Positions 1-5,859 of a DNA stretch of 5,859 nucleotides are shown piece after piece. The stretch is taken from NCBI GenBank assembly GCA_903863315.1, contig CAIPBN010000807.1, positions 1-5,859 of the forward strand. Reading direction: 5' to 3'. Position numbers and translations under genes: made by a program. The notes under the pieces are model-generated. The model was not told where the DNA came from. It ran no database searches and saw only the letters and a program-made list of their open reading frames with translations. The stretch's first letter is position 1, and each line of letters starts with the position of its first letter. This DNA is from an uncultured Verrucomicrobiota bacterium (lineage in GTDB: Bacteria; Verrucomicrobiota; Verrucomicrobiia; Limisphaerales; SXTU01).

Positions 1-722
1 CCCTGGTCCACCCGGCCGCCCGGAATCTCCACGTTCTGCGCCTGCAACGCCGCGCTCACCTCCTGGATGGTCAGGCCACGCGCGCGCAACTGGTCGATGT
101 CCACCGACACCTGCACCGCGCGGGTGCGGTTGCCGGCCATGTTGACAGAGCCGACATCGAGCACGGTTTCGAGGCTTTGCTTGATGACCTTGTCCGTGAG
201 GTAGGTCACCTCGCGCAGGTCGCGTGGCGCGCTGACGCTCACGGTGATCACCGGCGTCGCGTCCACGTCGAACTTGTCGATGATGGGAGCCTCGGTGCCG
301 GCGGGCAGGCGCGAGAGGATGGTGTTCACCTTGTCGCGCACGTCCTGCGCGGCCACGTCGCGGTTGCGCTCAAAGAGGAACTGGACGGTGATGCTGGAGA
401 CCCCTTCGCGCGTGACACTGGTCAGCTCGTCAATGCCCTGCACCGTGTTGATGATCTCCTCCAGCGGCTTGGTGATGCTGGTCTCCATCTCCTCCGGGGA
501 CGCTCCGCGCAGGGTGGTTGTGACCGTGACGATGGGCAGCTCGACATTGGGAAACTGGTCGATGCCGATGCTGAAAAAGGAAACCAGCCCGAGCACGACG
601 AGCAGCAGGTTCATCATCGTCGCGAACACCGGCCGCCGAATGCACAAGTCGGCGATGCCGATACCCCTGGCCGTTGCGTCCAGCGGAGGACTGGCGGGGG
701 CTGATGAATCGGGCTTGGCCAT
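1..722 (-). CDS. RND efflux transporter inner-membrane permease (AcrB/HAE1-like), N-terminal part, cut by window edge
   Basis: This is the inner-membrane, proton-driven pump subunit of a tripartite RND efflux system. I translated the minus strand from the ATG at 722-720; the frame stays open to base 1 and gives 240 residues of a family usually about 1,000-1,050 long, so the C-terminal three quarters lie outside the window. Visible hallmarks are IRRPVFATMMNLLLVVLG (residues 28-45) opening transmembrane helix 1 (about 32-52), then DQFPNVELPIVTVTT (55-69), GASPEEMET (73-81), the DVAAQDVRDKVN segment (122-133) and the first porter subdomains. The proton-relay residues of helices 4 and 10 are not covered, and the substrate cannot be inferred. 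About 20 residues rich in Ala, Ser and Pro precede the conserved start seen in AcrB, with no later Met before helix 1. The gene lies 4 nt after the adaptor stop, so the two are almost certainly co-transcribed. An AAGG sits only 2 nt before the ATG, too close to be a good ribosome binding site. Confidence 0.95.
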   Translation of the reverse strand, partial: MAKPDSSAPASPPLDATARGIGIADLCIRRPVFATMMNLLLVVLGLVSFFSIGIDQFPNVELPIVTVTTTLRGASPEEMETSITKPLEEIINTVQGIDELTSVTREGVSSITVQFLFERNRDVAAQDVRDKVNTILSRLPAGTEAPIIDKFDVDATPVITVSVSAPRDLREVTYLTDKVIKQSLETVLDVGSVNMAGNRTRAVQVSVDIDQLRARGLTIQEVSAALQAQNVEIPGGRVDQ

Positions 723-726
723 GACC

Positions 727-1878
727 TTACTGACCGGGCTTTGCCGCCGTGCCCTCCGCGCTCCGCACCGTCACCTTGCTGCCCTCGCGCAGCTTGCCAT
801 GTCCGGTGACAACGACGGAATCCCCGGCCTTCAGGCCGCTGAGAATTTGTTGTTTGCCGTCCTTGATGCGCCCGACCTGCACTTCGCGCACATGGGCAAT
901 GCCGTTCTCCACCACGAAGGTCTTCGTCACGCCGGCAAAATTGACAACGGCTTCCACTGGCACCACGAGGACGGGCACATCGCGCTCAATGATCAGCTCC
1001 CCGCGAGCAAAGGCGTTCGCCTTGAGCGTCAGCTCGGGGTTTCTGACCAGCACGCCGAAGGGAAAGGCACGGGTCTTGGTGTTGACCGCCGGACTGATGA
1101 GCAGCACCCGGCCCTCGAAAGTCCGGCCTGGATACTGGTCCACCGTGAAGTTAACCACCTGATCTTTCTTCACTTCGCCGGCAAAGCGCTCCGGAACGCT
1201 CGTGATGTATTTGATGAGCCGGTCGTTCACGATCCGAAAGAGCGGCGTGCCGACGTGGACGAAATCCCCCGGTCCGGCGAGGCGCTCCGTCACCGCCGCA
1301 TCGAACGGCACCTTGAGCTGGGAGCGGGAGACGTTCAGCTCCGCGATGGTCTGTGAAGCCTCGGCCGATTTCAGGATGGCACGCGCCTCCTCCGCCTCGG
1401 CCGTGGCTTTGTCAAAGTCGCTGACGGAGGCGATGTTCACCTTGCGCAGCTCGGCGGTGCGCCGAAGGTTTTGCTCGGCGTTGGCCAGCGTGGCCTTTGC
1501 CCGGGCCACTTCAGCCGCCGCCCGCAGGCCAACAGCGGCATAGGCGGTCGTGTCGATGAAGGCGATGGCCTGCCCATTCGTGATTCGATCCCCGAAGTCC
1601 ACGGTAGTTTTCTCGACCCGCCCCTCAACCTCGGCACAGAGCGTGGCCTCGTCCTTGGGGAAGAGCGTGCCGACGATCGGCAAACTCCGGTCCGCGCGAA
1701 TGGTTTCGGTGGGCGCAACCGTCACCATCGCTCCATCAGCAGACCCCTGCTTTTTAACTTCCGGCGCCGGCTTCTGGCAGGCAGTAATCCCCGCCGCCAT
1801 CAAGGCGACGAGCAGGCGGATGGCTGACAATATGAGGCCGTTTGGTTTCACGAGCGGTGCGTTCGACGCGGCGGACAT
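727..1878 (-). CDS. RND efflux periplasmic adaptor subunit (membrane fusion protein), lipoprotein
   Basis: This 383-residue adaptor links an RND pump to an outer-membrane channel across the periplasm. The N-terminus has a hydrophobic stretch (about 15-31) ending in the lipobox ITAC, so Cys34 is the predicted lipidation site. The order is typical of the HlyD/AcrA family: first half of the lipoyl domain (about 75-110, with EVEGRVEK and GDRITNGQ), an Ala/Glu-rich helical hairpin (about 113-184), second lipoyl half (about 185-218, with VPFDAAVTERLAGPGDFV and GTPLFRIVN), a beta-barrel (about 221-300) and a membrane-proximal domain (about 300-373, with VVPVEAVV and GLKAGDSVVVTG). The length is normal. 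An in-frame TAA at 1890-1888 rules out a longer product, and the ATG at 1878 gives a complete signal region. No Shine-Dalgarno sequence is visible. It is the first gene after a terminator, so it should have its own promoter, and it is followed 4 nt later by the permease gene. Substrate unknown. Confidence 0.95.
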   Translation of the reverse strand: MSAASNAPLVKPNGLILSAIRLLVALMAAGITACQKPAPEVKKQGSADGAMVTVAPTETIRADRSLPIVGTLFPKDEATLCAEVEGRVEKTTVDFGDRITNGQAIAFIDTTAYAAVGLRAAAEVARAKATLANAEQNLRRTAELRKVNIASVSDFDKATAEAEEARAILKSAEASQTIAELNVSRSQLKVPFDAAVTERLAGPGDFVHVGTPLFRIVNDRLIKYITSVPERFAGEVKKDQVVNFTVDQYPGRTFEGRVLLISPAVNTKTRAFPFGVLVRNPELTLKANAFARGELIIERDVPVLVVPVEAVVNFAGVTKTFVVENGIAHVREVQVGRIKDGKQQILSGLKAGDSVVVTGHGKLREGSKVTVRSAEGTAAKPGQ

Positions 1879-1920
1879 GAGTTGAATTTACCCGGGCTGG
1901 TGCATAACAGGTCACACGCA
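1879..1920 (-). promoter_or_regulatory. Probable promoter/5' leader region of the efflux pair (no clear boxes)
   Basis: Because a terminator lies immediately upstream, transcription of the adaptor and permease genes most likely begins in this short spacer. The best hexamer I can find is a weak minus-strand TTATGC (1907-1902), with no matching -35 element at the right distance. There is no convincing inverted repeat that could be an operator and no divergent regulator gene next to it. The location is inferred from gene layout and not from a recognised promoter motif. Confidence 0.25.
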
Positions 1921-1959
1921 GAAAAAGCACAGGGTTGAAGGGCGCTCCCTCCAACCCTG
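1921..1959 (-). terminator. Rho-independent terminator after the isomerase gene
   Basis: Read on the minus strand, an 8-bp arm (CAGGGTTG, 1959-1952), a single mismatch, a 4-bp AGGG/CCCT stem and a 4-nt loop form a hairpin (1959-1930). A TTTTT run follows 3 nt after the stem (1925-1921). It begins 26 nt after the isomerase stop codon. The plus-strand side has no T run after the hairpin, so it should act only on minus-strand transcripts. It separates the PSD1-DUF1501-isomerase block from the efflux genes. Confidence 0.85.
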
Positions 1960-1985
1960 AACGCTCTGACAGCGGGGCTTGGTGT

Positions 1986-2894
1986 TTACTGCTTGGGCTT
2001 CCAGTTACGGACGAAGTCCACGCACTGCTTCACGTCCGGCACGGAGTTGTCCCAGTTGTATTCGTATTCGATGGAGATGTTACCATCGAACTTTTGCCGC
2101 TTCAGTTCAGCGAGAATGGCACCCATGTCCGTGATGCCGGTGCCGAAGATCGTGTCATGCTGGCCCGACCCGAGCGCGGCACGCTCCTTCATGTGGACGC
2201 TCATGATGCGGCCTTCGAGAATCTTCACGCAATCCAGCGCCTTGAGGCCGGAGGTCTGCCAGTGGCCGAGGTCCGCGCACGCGCCGATACGCGGGTCACG
2301 CTTCGCCACCTGGTCCCGGATGAAGGCGGGGTCCCATACCTTGTAGCTCGGGTCAACGACCTGGTTGCCCTGTGCATCGCGCTCCTTCTTGAAGCGTTTG
2401 GCGTGTTGGTGGATGCCGACGCGGATGTCGAACTCCTTCACGAGCTTCTCAATGAGGTCGAGGTTGTCCACGGACTCGGTGGTGACGCCGTAGAAGCCCA
2501 TCGTTTTCGCAAACTCAAAAATCTTCCGCGCCGCCGCCTCGTCCTTGGGGATGGTGACGACGCCGTAGTTGACCGCACGGACCTTGTGCTGAGCGAGCTT
2601 GGCCTTCACCTGCGCGATGACCTCGGGCGAAGCGTCGTGGTTCCACGGGTTCTTCTTGGCCAGCTTGTCTTCCTTGGTCAGGAACTGGCCGGGGTAAAAC
2701 TCAATGACCTTCCCGCCGGCCTCGGCGGTCTTCTCGATGGCCTCGAAGACGGAAAAGCGGTTGAAGGTGTAAGCCTGGCAGCCGATGGCGAAGCCGTTGA
2801 TTTTGGCGTCGTCAGGAATCGGCGCGGCGAACGTGGGCAACGAGGCCAGCACGGCGGCCGTGGCGAGGGTGAGGAGGAAGCGGTTGCGTTTCAT
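1986..2894 (-). CDS. Secreted sugar phosphate isomerase/epimerase-like protein (xylose isomerase-like TIM barrel)
   Basis: This 302-residue protein begins with a Sec signal peptide: KRNR, then a hydrophobic core (7-19), with likely cleavage near TFA-AP at residue 23/24. The rest reads as a single AP endonuclease-2/xylose isomerase-like TIM barrel. Recognisable segments are GFAIGCQAYTFNRFS (34-48), GKVIEFYPGQ (61-70), VTTES (137-141), VGIHQHA (159-165), GACADLGHW (204-212), SVHMKE (232-237) and SIEYEYNW (274-281). By family analogy Glu140, His162, Asp208, His211, His234 and Glu276 are candidate metal or substrate ligands. Family members isomerise, epimerise or otherwise process sugars and inositols; the substrate here is unknown, and the export signal suggests a periplasmic role. 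The start is bounded by an in-frame TGA at 2906-2904, and the ATG at 2894 gives an intact signal peptide. It lies 67 nt after the DUF1501 gene on the same strand, probably the last gene of that transcript. No Shine-Dalgarno sequence is visible. Confidence 0.9.
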   Translation of the reverse strand: MKRNRFLLTLATAAVLASLPTFAAPIPDDAKINGFAIGCQAYTFNRFSVFEAIEKTAEAGGKVIEFYPGQFLTKEDKLAKKNPWNHDASPEVIAQVKAKLAQHKVRAVNYGVVTIPKDEAAARKIFEFAKTMGFYGVTTESVDNLDLIEKLVKEFDIRVGIHQHAKRFKKERDAQGNQVVDPSYKVWDPAFIRDQVAKRDPRIGACADLGHWQTSGLKALDCVKILEGRIMSVHMKERAALGSGQHDTIFGTGITDMGAILAELKRQKFDGNISIEYEYNWDNSVPDVKQCVDFVRNWKPKQ

Positions 2895-2961
2895 GATGAG
2901 TGTTCAGACCAGTCTGGCCGGTCAAGGATTCGCGGGATTACGGCGGGGCTGAGGCGATGGG
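2895..2961 (-). other. Spacer between DUF1501 and isomerase genes
   Basis: This 67-nt spacer has no T-run terminator. A TTGACC hexamer (2925-2920) resembles a -35 box, but the sequence 16-18 nt downstream has no acceptable -10 and any start would fall at or inside the isomerase gene. A short imperfect palindrome with 5-bp arms (CAGAC/GTCTG, 2905-2916) lies 10 nt before the isomerase start; its role, if any, is unknown. Read-through from the upstream genes is the simplest expectation. Confidence 0.4.
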
Positions 2962-2983
2962 TCAAGCCAGCATCTGGCTGACC
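2960..2983 (-). other. Hairpin spanning the DUF1501 stop codon
   Basis: Arms of ten bases (GGTCA plus GCCAG against CTGGC plus TGACC) pair perfectly apart from one bulged base and enclose a 3-nt loop. The structure covers the last codons and the TGA stop (2964-2962) of the DUF1501 gene. No T run follows on the minus strand, so it does not fit a standard rho-independent terminator. It may stabilise the 3' end, mark a processing point, or be a chance product of the coding sequence. Confidence 0.45.
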
Positions 2984-4443
2984 ACCCTCGCCCCCTCGAA
3001 GCCGGTGAGCCTGAAGTCGAGCCCTTGAGAGCGATACGTGAGCCGTTCGTGGTCGAAGCCGAACTGCTTGAGGATCGTTGCGTGCAGGTCCGGCACGGCG
3101 ACCGGGTCCTTGACGATGCCCCAGCCGATTTCATCCGTCTCACCGATGACCTGGCCGCCCTTGATGCCGCCACCAGCCAGCCACATCGAGAAGGCGAACG
3201 GATGGTGGTCGCGACCAGAGACCACGCCTGAGCTGTTACGATTCTCCCCGAGCGGTGTGCGGCCAAACTCGCTGGCCCAGATGACCATTGTGTCGTCGAG
3301 CATCCCGCGCTGCTTCAGGTCCCGCACGAGTGCGGCGATGGGCTGGTCCGCCATGCCGGCGCAGAAGGGCAGCTCCTGGTTGATGTTGCTGTGGTGGTCC
3401 CACGACGCGTGCAGGAGCGTGACGAAGCGCACGCCGCGCTCGACCATGCGGCGTGCGAGCAGGCAGTTCCGCGCGAAGGTCGAGTAAGTCTCCGGCCCGC
3501 CGCCGCGCCCGCCGGGATTCTCGCGGGACTTTCGGCCCACGCCATACATGTCCAGCGTCGCCTGCGATTCCTTGCTCAAGTCCATCAGCTCGGGCGTCGC
3601 GGCCTGCATGCGGCCGGCGAGTTCATACGCGCCGATGCGCGAGGCGATTTCCGGGTCGGCCACGTGCCTGTGGCGAAGACGGTTCAAATCGCCGATGGCG
3701 TCAAGGCCGAGGTGCTGCATTTCGTCGGTGAAGCCGGGTGGGTTGCCGAGGTTGAGCACGGGGTCGCCTTGGTTGCGGAAGAGCACACCCGCGTAGGTGC
3801 TCGGGAGGAAGCCGCTCGTCCACGCGCTCGCACCGGCGCTGGAGCCGCGCCCGGCGTGCAAGACGACATAGGCCGGCAGGTCACGCGACTCATTGCCGAG
3901 GCCGTAAGTCAGCCACGCGCCGAGCGTGGGCCGGCCGAACAGCGGCGAGCCGCAGTTCATCATGAGCTGGCCGGGATGATGGTTGAACTGCGTCGTGTTC
4001 ATCGAGCGCACGAGGCAGATGTCGTCCGCGATGGAACCGATGTGCGGGATCAAATCGCTCATCTCGGTGCCGCACTGGCCGTGCTTCGTGAACTTGCGCG
4101 GGCTGCCCATGAGCCGCACGCCCTCCTTCTTGATGAACGCAAAACGAACCTTCTCCAGCATCTCGTCCGGCAGCTTCTGGCCGGTCATCGCGTTGAGCTT
4201 CGGCTTCGGGTCGTAGAGGTCAATGTGGCTGGGCGCGCCCTCGAAGTAGATGAGGATGCAGTTCTTCGCGCGCGGCGTGAAATGCGACGCGCGCGCCGCA
4301 AGCGGGTCGGCGGACGGCGCGGCGTAACCCTTTTCCGCGAGCAGCGACGCGAGCGCGAGCGTGCCCATGCCGGTGCTGGCGAGGAAGTCGCGGCGTGTGA
4401 GGTTGGCGATGTCTGACGGGGACATTTCAGGTCGGAGGTTCAT
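2962..4443 (-). CDS. DUF1501 domain-containing protein, Tat-exported
   Basis: The 493-residue product is a full-length DUF1501 protein, a family in the alkaline phosphatase/sulfatase-like superfamily with no settled function. The N-terminus carries a twin-arginine signal, TRRDFLAS (16-23), followed by a moderately hydrophobic stretch ending near GYAA (39-42), so a folded, possibly metal-containing protein is expected to be exported by Tat. Conserved blocks are FEGAPSHIDLYDPKP (67-81), the KFTKHGQCGTEMSDLIPHI segment (117-135), RSMNTTQFNHHPGQ (146-159), GRPTLGAWLTYGLG (170-183), SGFLPSTYAGV (210-220), ARRMVERGVRFV (330-341), SWDHH (347-351), SEFGRTP (391-397), GRDHHPFAF (410-418) and DHERLTYR (464-471). 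The paired Asp/His motifs are candidate metal ligands by superfamily analogy only. It starts 3 nt after the PSD1-family stop codon, which is in the same frame and rules out a longer N-terminus. Met7 is an alternative start that would keep the Tat motif. No Shine-Dalgarno sequence is visible. Confidence 0.95.
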   Translation of the reverse strand: MNLRPEMSPSDIANLTRRDFLASTGMGTLALASLLAEKGYAAPSADPLAARASHFTPRAKNCILIYFEGAPSHIDLYDPKPKLNAMTGQKLPDEMLEKVRFAFIKKEGVRLMGSPRKFTKHGQCGTEMSDLIPHIGSIADDICLVRSMNTTQFNHHPGQLMMNCGSPLFGRPTLGAWLTYGLGNESRDLPAYVVLHAGRGSSAGASAWTSGFLPSTYAGVLFRNQGDPVLNLGNPPGFTDEMQHLGLDAIGDLNRLRHRHVADPEIASRIGAYELAGRMQAATPELMDLSKESQATLDMYGVGRKSRENPGGRGGGPETYSTFARNCLLARRMVERGVRFVTLLHASWDHHSNINQELPFCAGMADQPIAALVRDLKQRGMLDDTMVIWASEFGRTPLGENRNSSGVVSGRDHHPFAFSMWLAGGGIKGGQVIGETDEIGWGIVKDPVAVPDLHATILKQFGFDHERLTYRSQGLDFRLTGFEGARVVSQMLA

Positions 4444-4446
4444 GGC

Positions 4447-5859
4447 TCAATCACGCGTGAAGAATTCATCGAGGTTTAACATCACCCGGCCCAGCGCCAC
4501 GAGCGTGGCTTTCTCCGGGACTTCGGGGGCGGCTTGCTTTGCACCGGCAATCTTGGCCGCGCCGTCGGCGTTGGCCTGCGCGAGCTTGAGCTGGGCTTCG
4601 TAGAGTTTCAGCAGGCGGGCCAGTTCCTCGGCGCTCGGCGGGCGGGCCAGCGCGCGCTCGAAACCGTGGCGAATGCGCTCGGCGGCATCGGCGGTGGGCA
4701 CCTCGGCCATGCGCGCGCCAAGCTGCTGCGCACACTCGAAGAAGACTGGGTCATTGAGCAGCGTGAGCGCCTGGAGCGGCGTGTTGCTGCGTTCGCGGCG
4801 CGCGCAAGTGGCGTTTGAGTCGGGCGCGTCGAAGGTCATCAGCATCGGATACGGCACGGTGCGCTGGAAGAAGATGTAAAGGCCGCGCCGGTTCTTCTCG
4901 TCGCCCTTGCTCTCGGTCCACTTCACCGAGTTTGCGTAGCCGAGCGCGGCGATGTCGGCGGGCAGTGGCGGGCGGATGCTCGGGCCGCCAATCTTCGGGT
5001 TCAGCAGGCCGCTTGCCGCAAGGTAGGCGTCGCGGACCGTCTCAGCTTCGAGGCGCAGGCGGTTCTGGCGCGCGAGGAGAAGATTGTTCGGGTCGCGGTC
5101 CTGCAACTCCGGGCGGTTGAGCGAGGCTTGCTTGTAAGTGGCGCTGGTGACGATGGACTTGATGAGCGCCTTGCGGCTCCAGCCGAGGCGCGGGAACTCC
5201 GAAGCCAGCCAGTCGAGCAGTTCCGGGTGCGTGGGCTTCTCGCCCTGTTTGCCGAAGTCCTCCACCGTGCCGACGAGTCCGCGCCCGAAGAGGTTTTTCC
5301 AGATGTGATTCACCGAGACGCGCGCGGTGAGAGGGTTCTCGGGCGCGAAGAGCCACTGCGCGAGGTCGAGCCGGTCCGGCTGCGCGGCGCGCGGCTTGAG
5401 CGCGTGCAACACGGCGGGCACGGCAGCGCGAACTTCAACGCCCTTGTCGAGGAAGTTGCCGCGCACGTGAGTGTAGGTCTTGCGCACGCCCGGTTCCTCG
5501 GCCAGCACGGCGGCGGTGGTGGCGGGCGCGGCGGGACCTTTCTTGCCATGGTCGTCAATCGCGGCCTGCAGTTTCTTCCCCTGCTCGTCCACCTGCTCGC
5601 GGAAGTATTTGGCGAGCACCTCGGTCTGCTTCGCGGTGCGCTGCTCAGGTTTGGCGGCGAGCGCGGAAGCCACGGCATCCGGCGTGAAATCAGGCTTAAG
5701 CGGGCCGGTCGCGTCCGTGGCGGCGAGGCGGAACTGGCCGAGGAGGTAAGTCTCCTTGTATTGGTGGTCCAGCGTGAAGACGAGCCGTGCGCCCTCCGGC
5801 ACGTCGAGCGGCGACTTCAGCTCGAAGACGGCGACATGCGACTTCTGCTGTTGCGGCGA
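4447..5859 (-). CDS. DUF1553 domain-containing (PSD1/planctomycete cytochrome C-type) protein, C-terminal part, cut by window edge
   Basis: The frame is open to the right edge, giving 470 residues. A GTG at 5802-5800 looks like a start but is internal, because the 19 codons before it continue a typical family segment (SHVAVFELKSPLD followed by a beta-rich ARLVFTLDHQYKETYLLGQFRLA, ending a carbohydrate-binding or LamG-like region). Next come a Lys/Ala-rich helical linker (about 60-125), the THVRGNFLDKGVEV motif (about 130-143) and the DUF1553 domain (about 164-385). That domain shows LAQWLFAPENPLTARVSVNH, GRGLVGTVEDFGKQGEKPTHPELLDWLA, SATYKQAS, LEAETVRDA, GPSIRPPLP, RRGLYIFFQRTVPYP and ARRERSNTPLQALTLLNDPVF. 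The C-terminus is a helical tail ending NLDEFFTRD. Family members usually also carry a haem-binding CxxCH domain and DUF1549 at the N-terminus; that part is outside the window, so haem binding cannot be confirmed here. Members usually pair with DUF1501 genes, as here. Biochemical function is not established. Confidence 0.93.
   Translation of the reverse strand, partial: SPQQQKSHVAVFELKSPLDVPEGARLVFTLDHQYKETYLLGQFRLAATDATGPLKPDFTPDAVASALAAKPEQRTAKQTEVLAKYFREQVDEQGKKLQAAIDDHGKKGPAAPATTAAVLAEEPGVRKTYTHVRGNFLDKGVEVRAAVPAVLHALKPRAAQPDRLDLAQWLFAPENPLTARVSVNHIWKNLFGRGLVGTVEDFGKQGEKPTHPELLDWLASEFPRLGWSRKALIKSIVTSATYKQASLNRPELQDRDPNNLLLARQNRLRLEAETVRDAYLAASGLLNPKIGGPSIRPPLPADIAALGYANSVKWTESKGDEKNRRGLYIFFQRTVPYPMLMTFDAPDSNATCARRERSNTPLQALTLLNDPVFFECAQQLGARMAEVPTADAAERIRHGFERALARPPSAEELARLLKLYEAQLKLAQANADGAAKIAGAKQAAPEVPEKATLVALGRVMLNLDEFFTRD

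Noticed and set aside
244..1356. Plus-strand open frame of 370 codons opposite the permease and adaptor genes
   Set aside because: It spans the junction of two conserved genes on the other strand and changes composition midway, which marks it as a chance open frame.
1754..1954. Minus-strand open frame of 66 codons upstream of and overlapping the adaptor start
   Set aside because: It is in a different frame from the adaptor, starts inside the terminator hairpin and shows no domain; the adaptor frame itself explains the sequence.
2920..2925. TTGACC as the -35 box of a promoter for the isomerase gene
   Set aside because: No -10 hexamer with more than three matches lies 16-18 nt downstream, and the resulting start would fall at or inside the gene.
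1935..2981. Plus-strand open frame of 348 codons opposite the isomerase gene
   Set aside because: It is antisense to a clear family member with a signal peptide. Its translation is rich in Asp, Val, Leu and Arg with no recognisable domain, as expected from the reverse strand of GC-rich coding sequence, and it runs through the terminator hairpin.
3391..4416. Plus-strand open frame of 341 codons opposite DUF1501
   Set aside because: It overlaps a full-length conserved DUF1501 protein. The translation is low-complexity Ala/Arg/Glu/Val and resembles no family I know.
5800..5802. GTG as the start of the DUF1553 gene
   Set aside because: The frame continues upstream to the window edge with 19 codons that match the expected family segment, so the gene is truncated by the window and does not start here.
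1..5859. CRISPR array, tRNA or rRNA gene, insertion sequence, attachment site
   Set aside because: I saw no direct repeat series, cloverleaf, rRNA-like stretch, transposase frame or terminal inverted repeats on either strand; conserved coding genes cover nearly all of the window.

Overview
The window looks like bacterial chromosomal DNA from a GC-rich member of the Planctomycetota-Verrucomicrobiota group, and I lean towards Verrucomicrobiota. The main reason is the adjacent DUF1553 (PSD1-type) and DUF1501 genes, which are greatly expanded in those phyla, together with a secreted TIM-barrel sugar isomerase/epimerase-like protein. None of the four visible starts has a clear Shine-Dalgarno sequence, which also fits. 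The assignment rests on gene-family content only; no rRNA or marker gene is present.

Five protein genes fill almost the whole window and all are on the minus strand, so transcription runs from high to low coordinates. From the right edge they are: a DUF1553/PSD1-family protein whose N-terminus lies outside the window (5859-4447); a complete Tat-exported DUF1501 protein starting 3 nt later (4443-2962); a 67-nt gap; and a complete secreted sugar phosphate isomerase/epimerase-like protein (2894-1986). A convincing rho-independent terminator at 1959-1921 closes this first block. The second block is an RND efflux pair: a complete lipoprotein-type periplasmic adaptor (1878-727), then 4 nt later an RND inner-membrane permease (722 to the left edge), of which only the N-terminal 240 residues are visible.

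Functionally there are two units. The first three genes encode a proposed envelope or periplasmic module of poorly characterised proteins. PSD1/DUF1501 pairs are thought to take part in surface or periplasmic catabolism of complex glycans, but this is a hypothesis from genomic context. The second unit encodes two of the three parts of a tripartite efflux pump; no outer-membrane channel is in view and the substrate cannot be read from the visible part. No RNA gene, mobile element, CRISPR array or broken gene was found. The non-coding DNA is limited to the 107-nt spacer holding the terminator and presumably the efflux promoter, the 67-nt spacer before the isomerase gene, and two gaps of 3 and 4 nt. 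The long plus-strand open frames are antisense shadows of the real genes.
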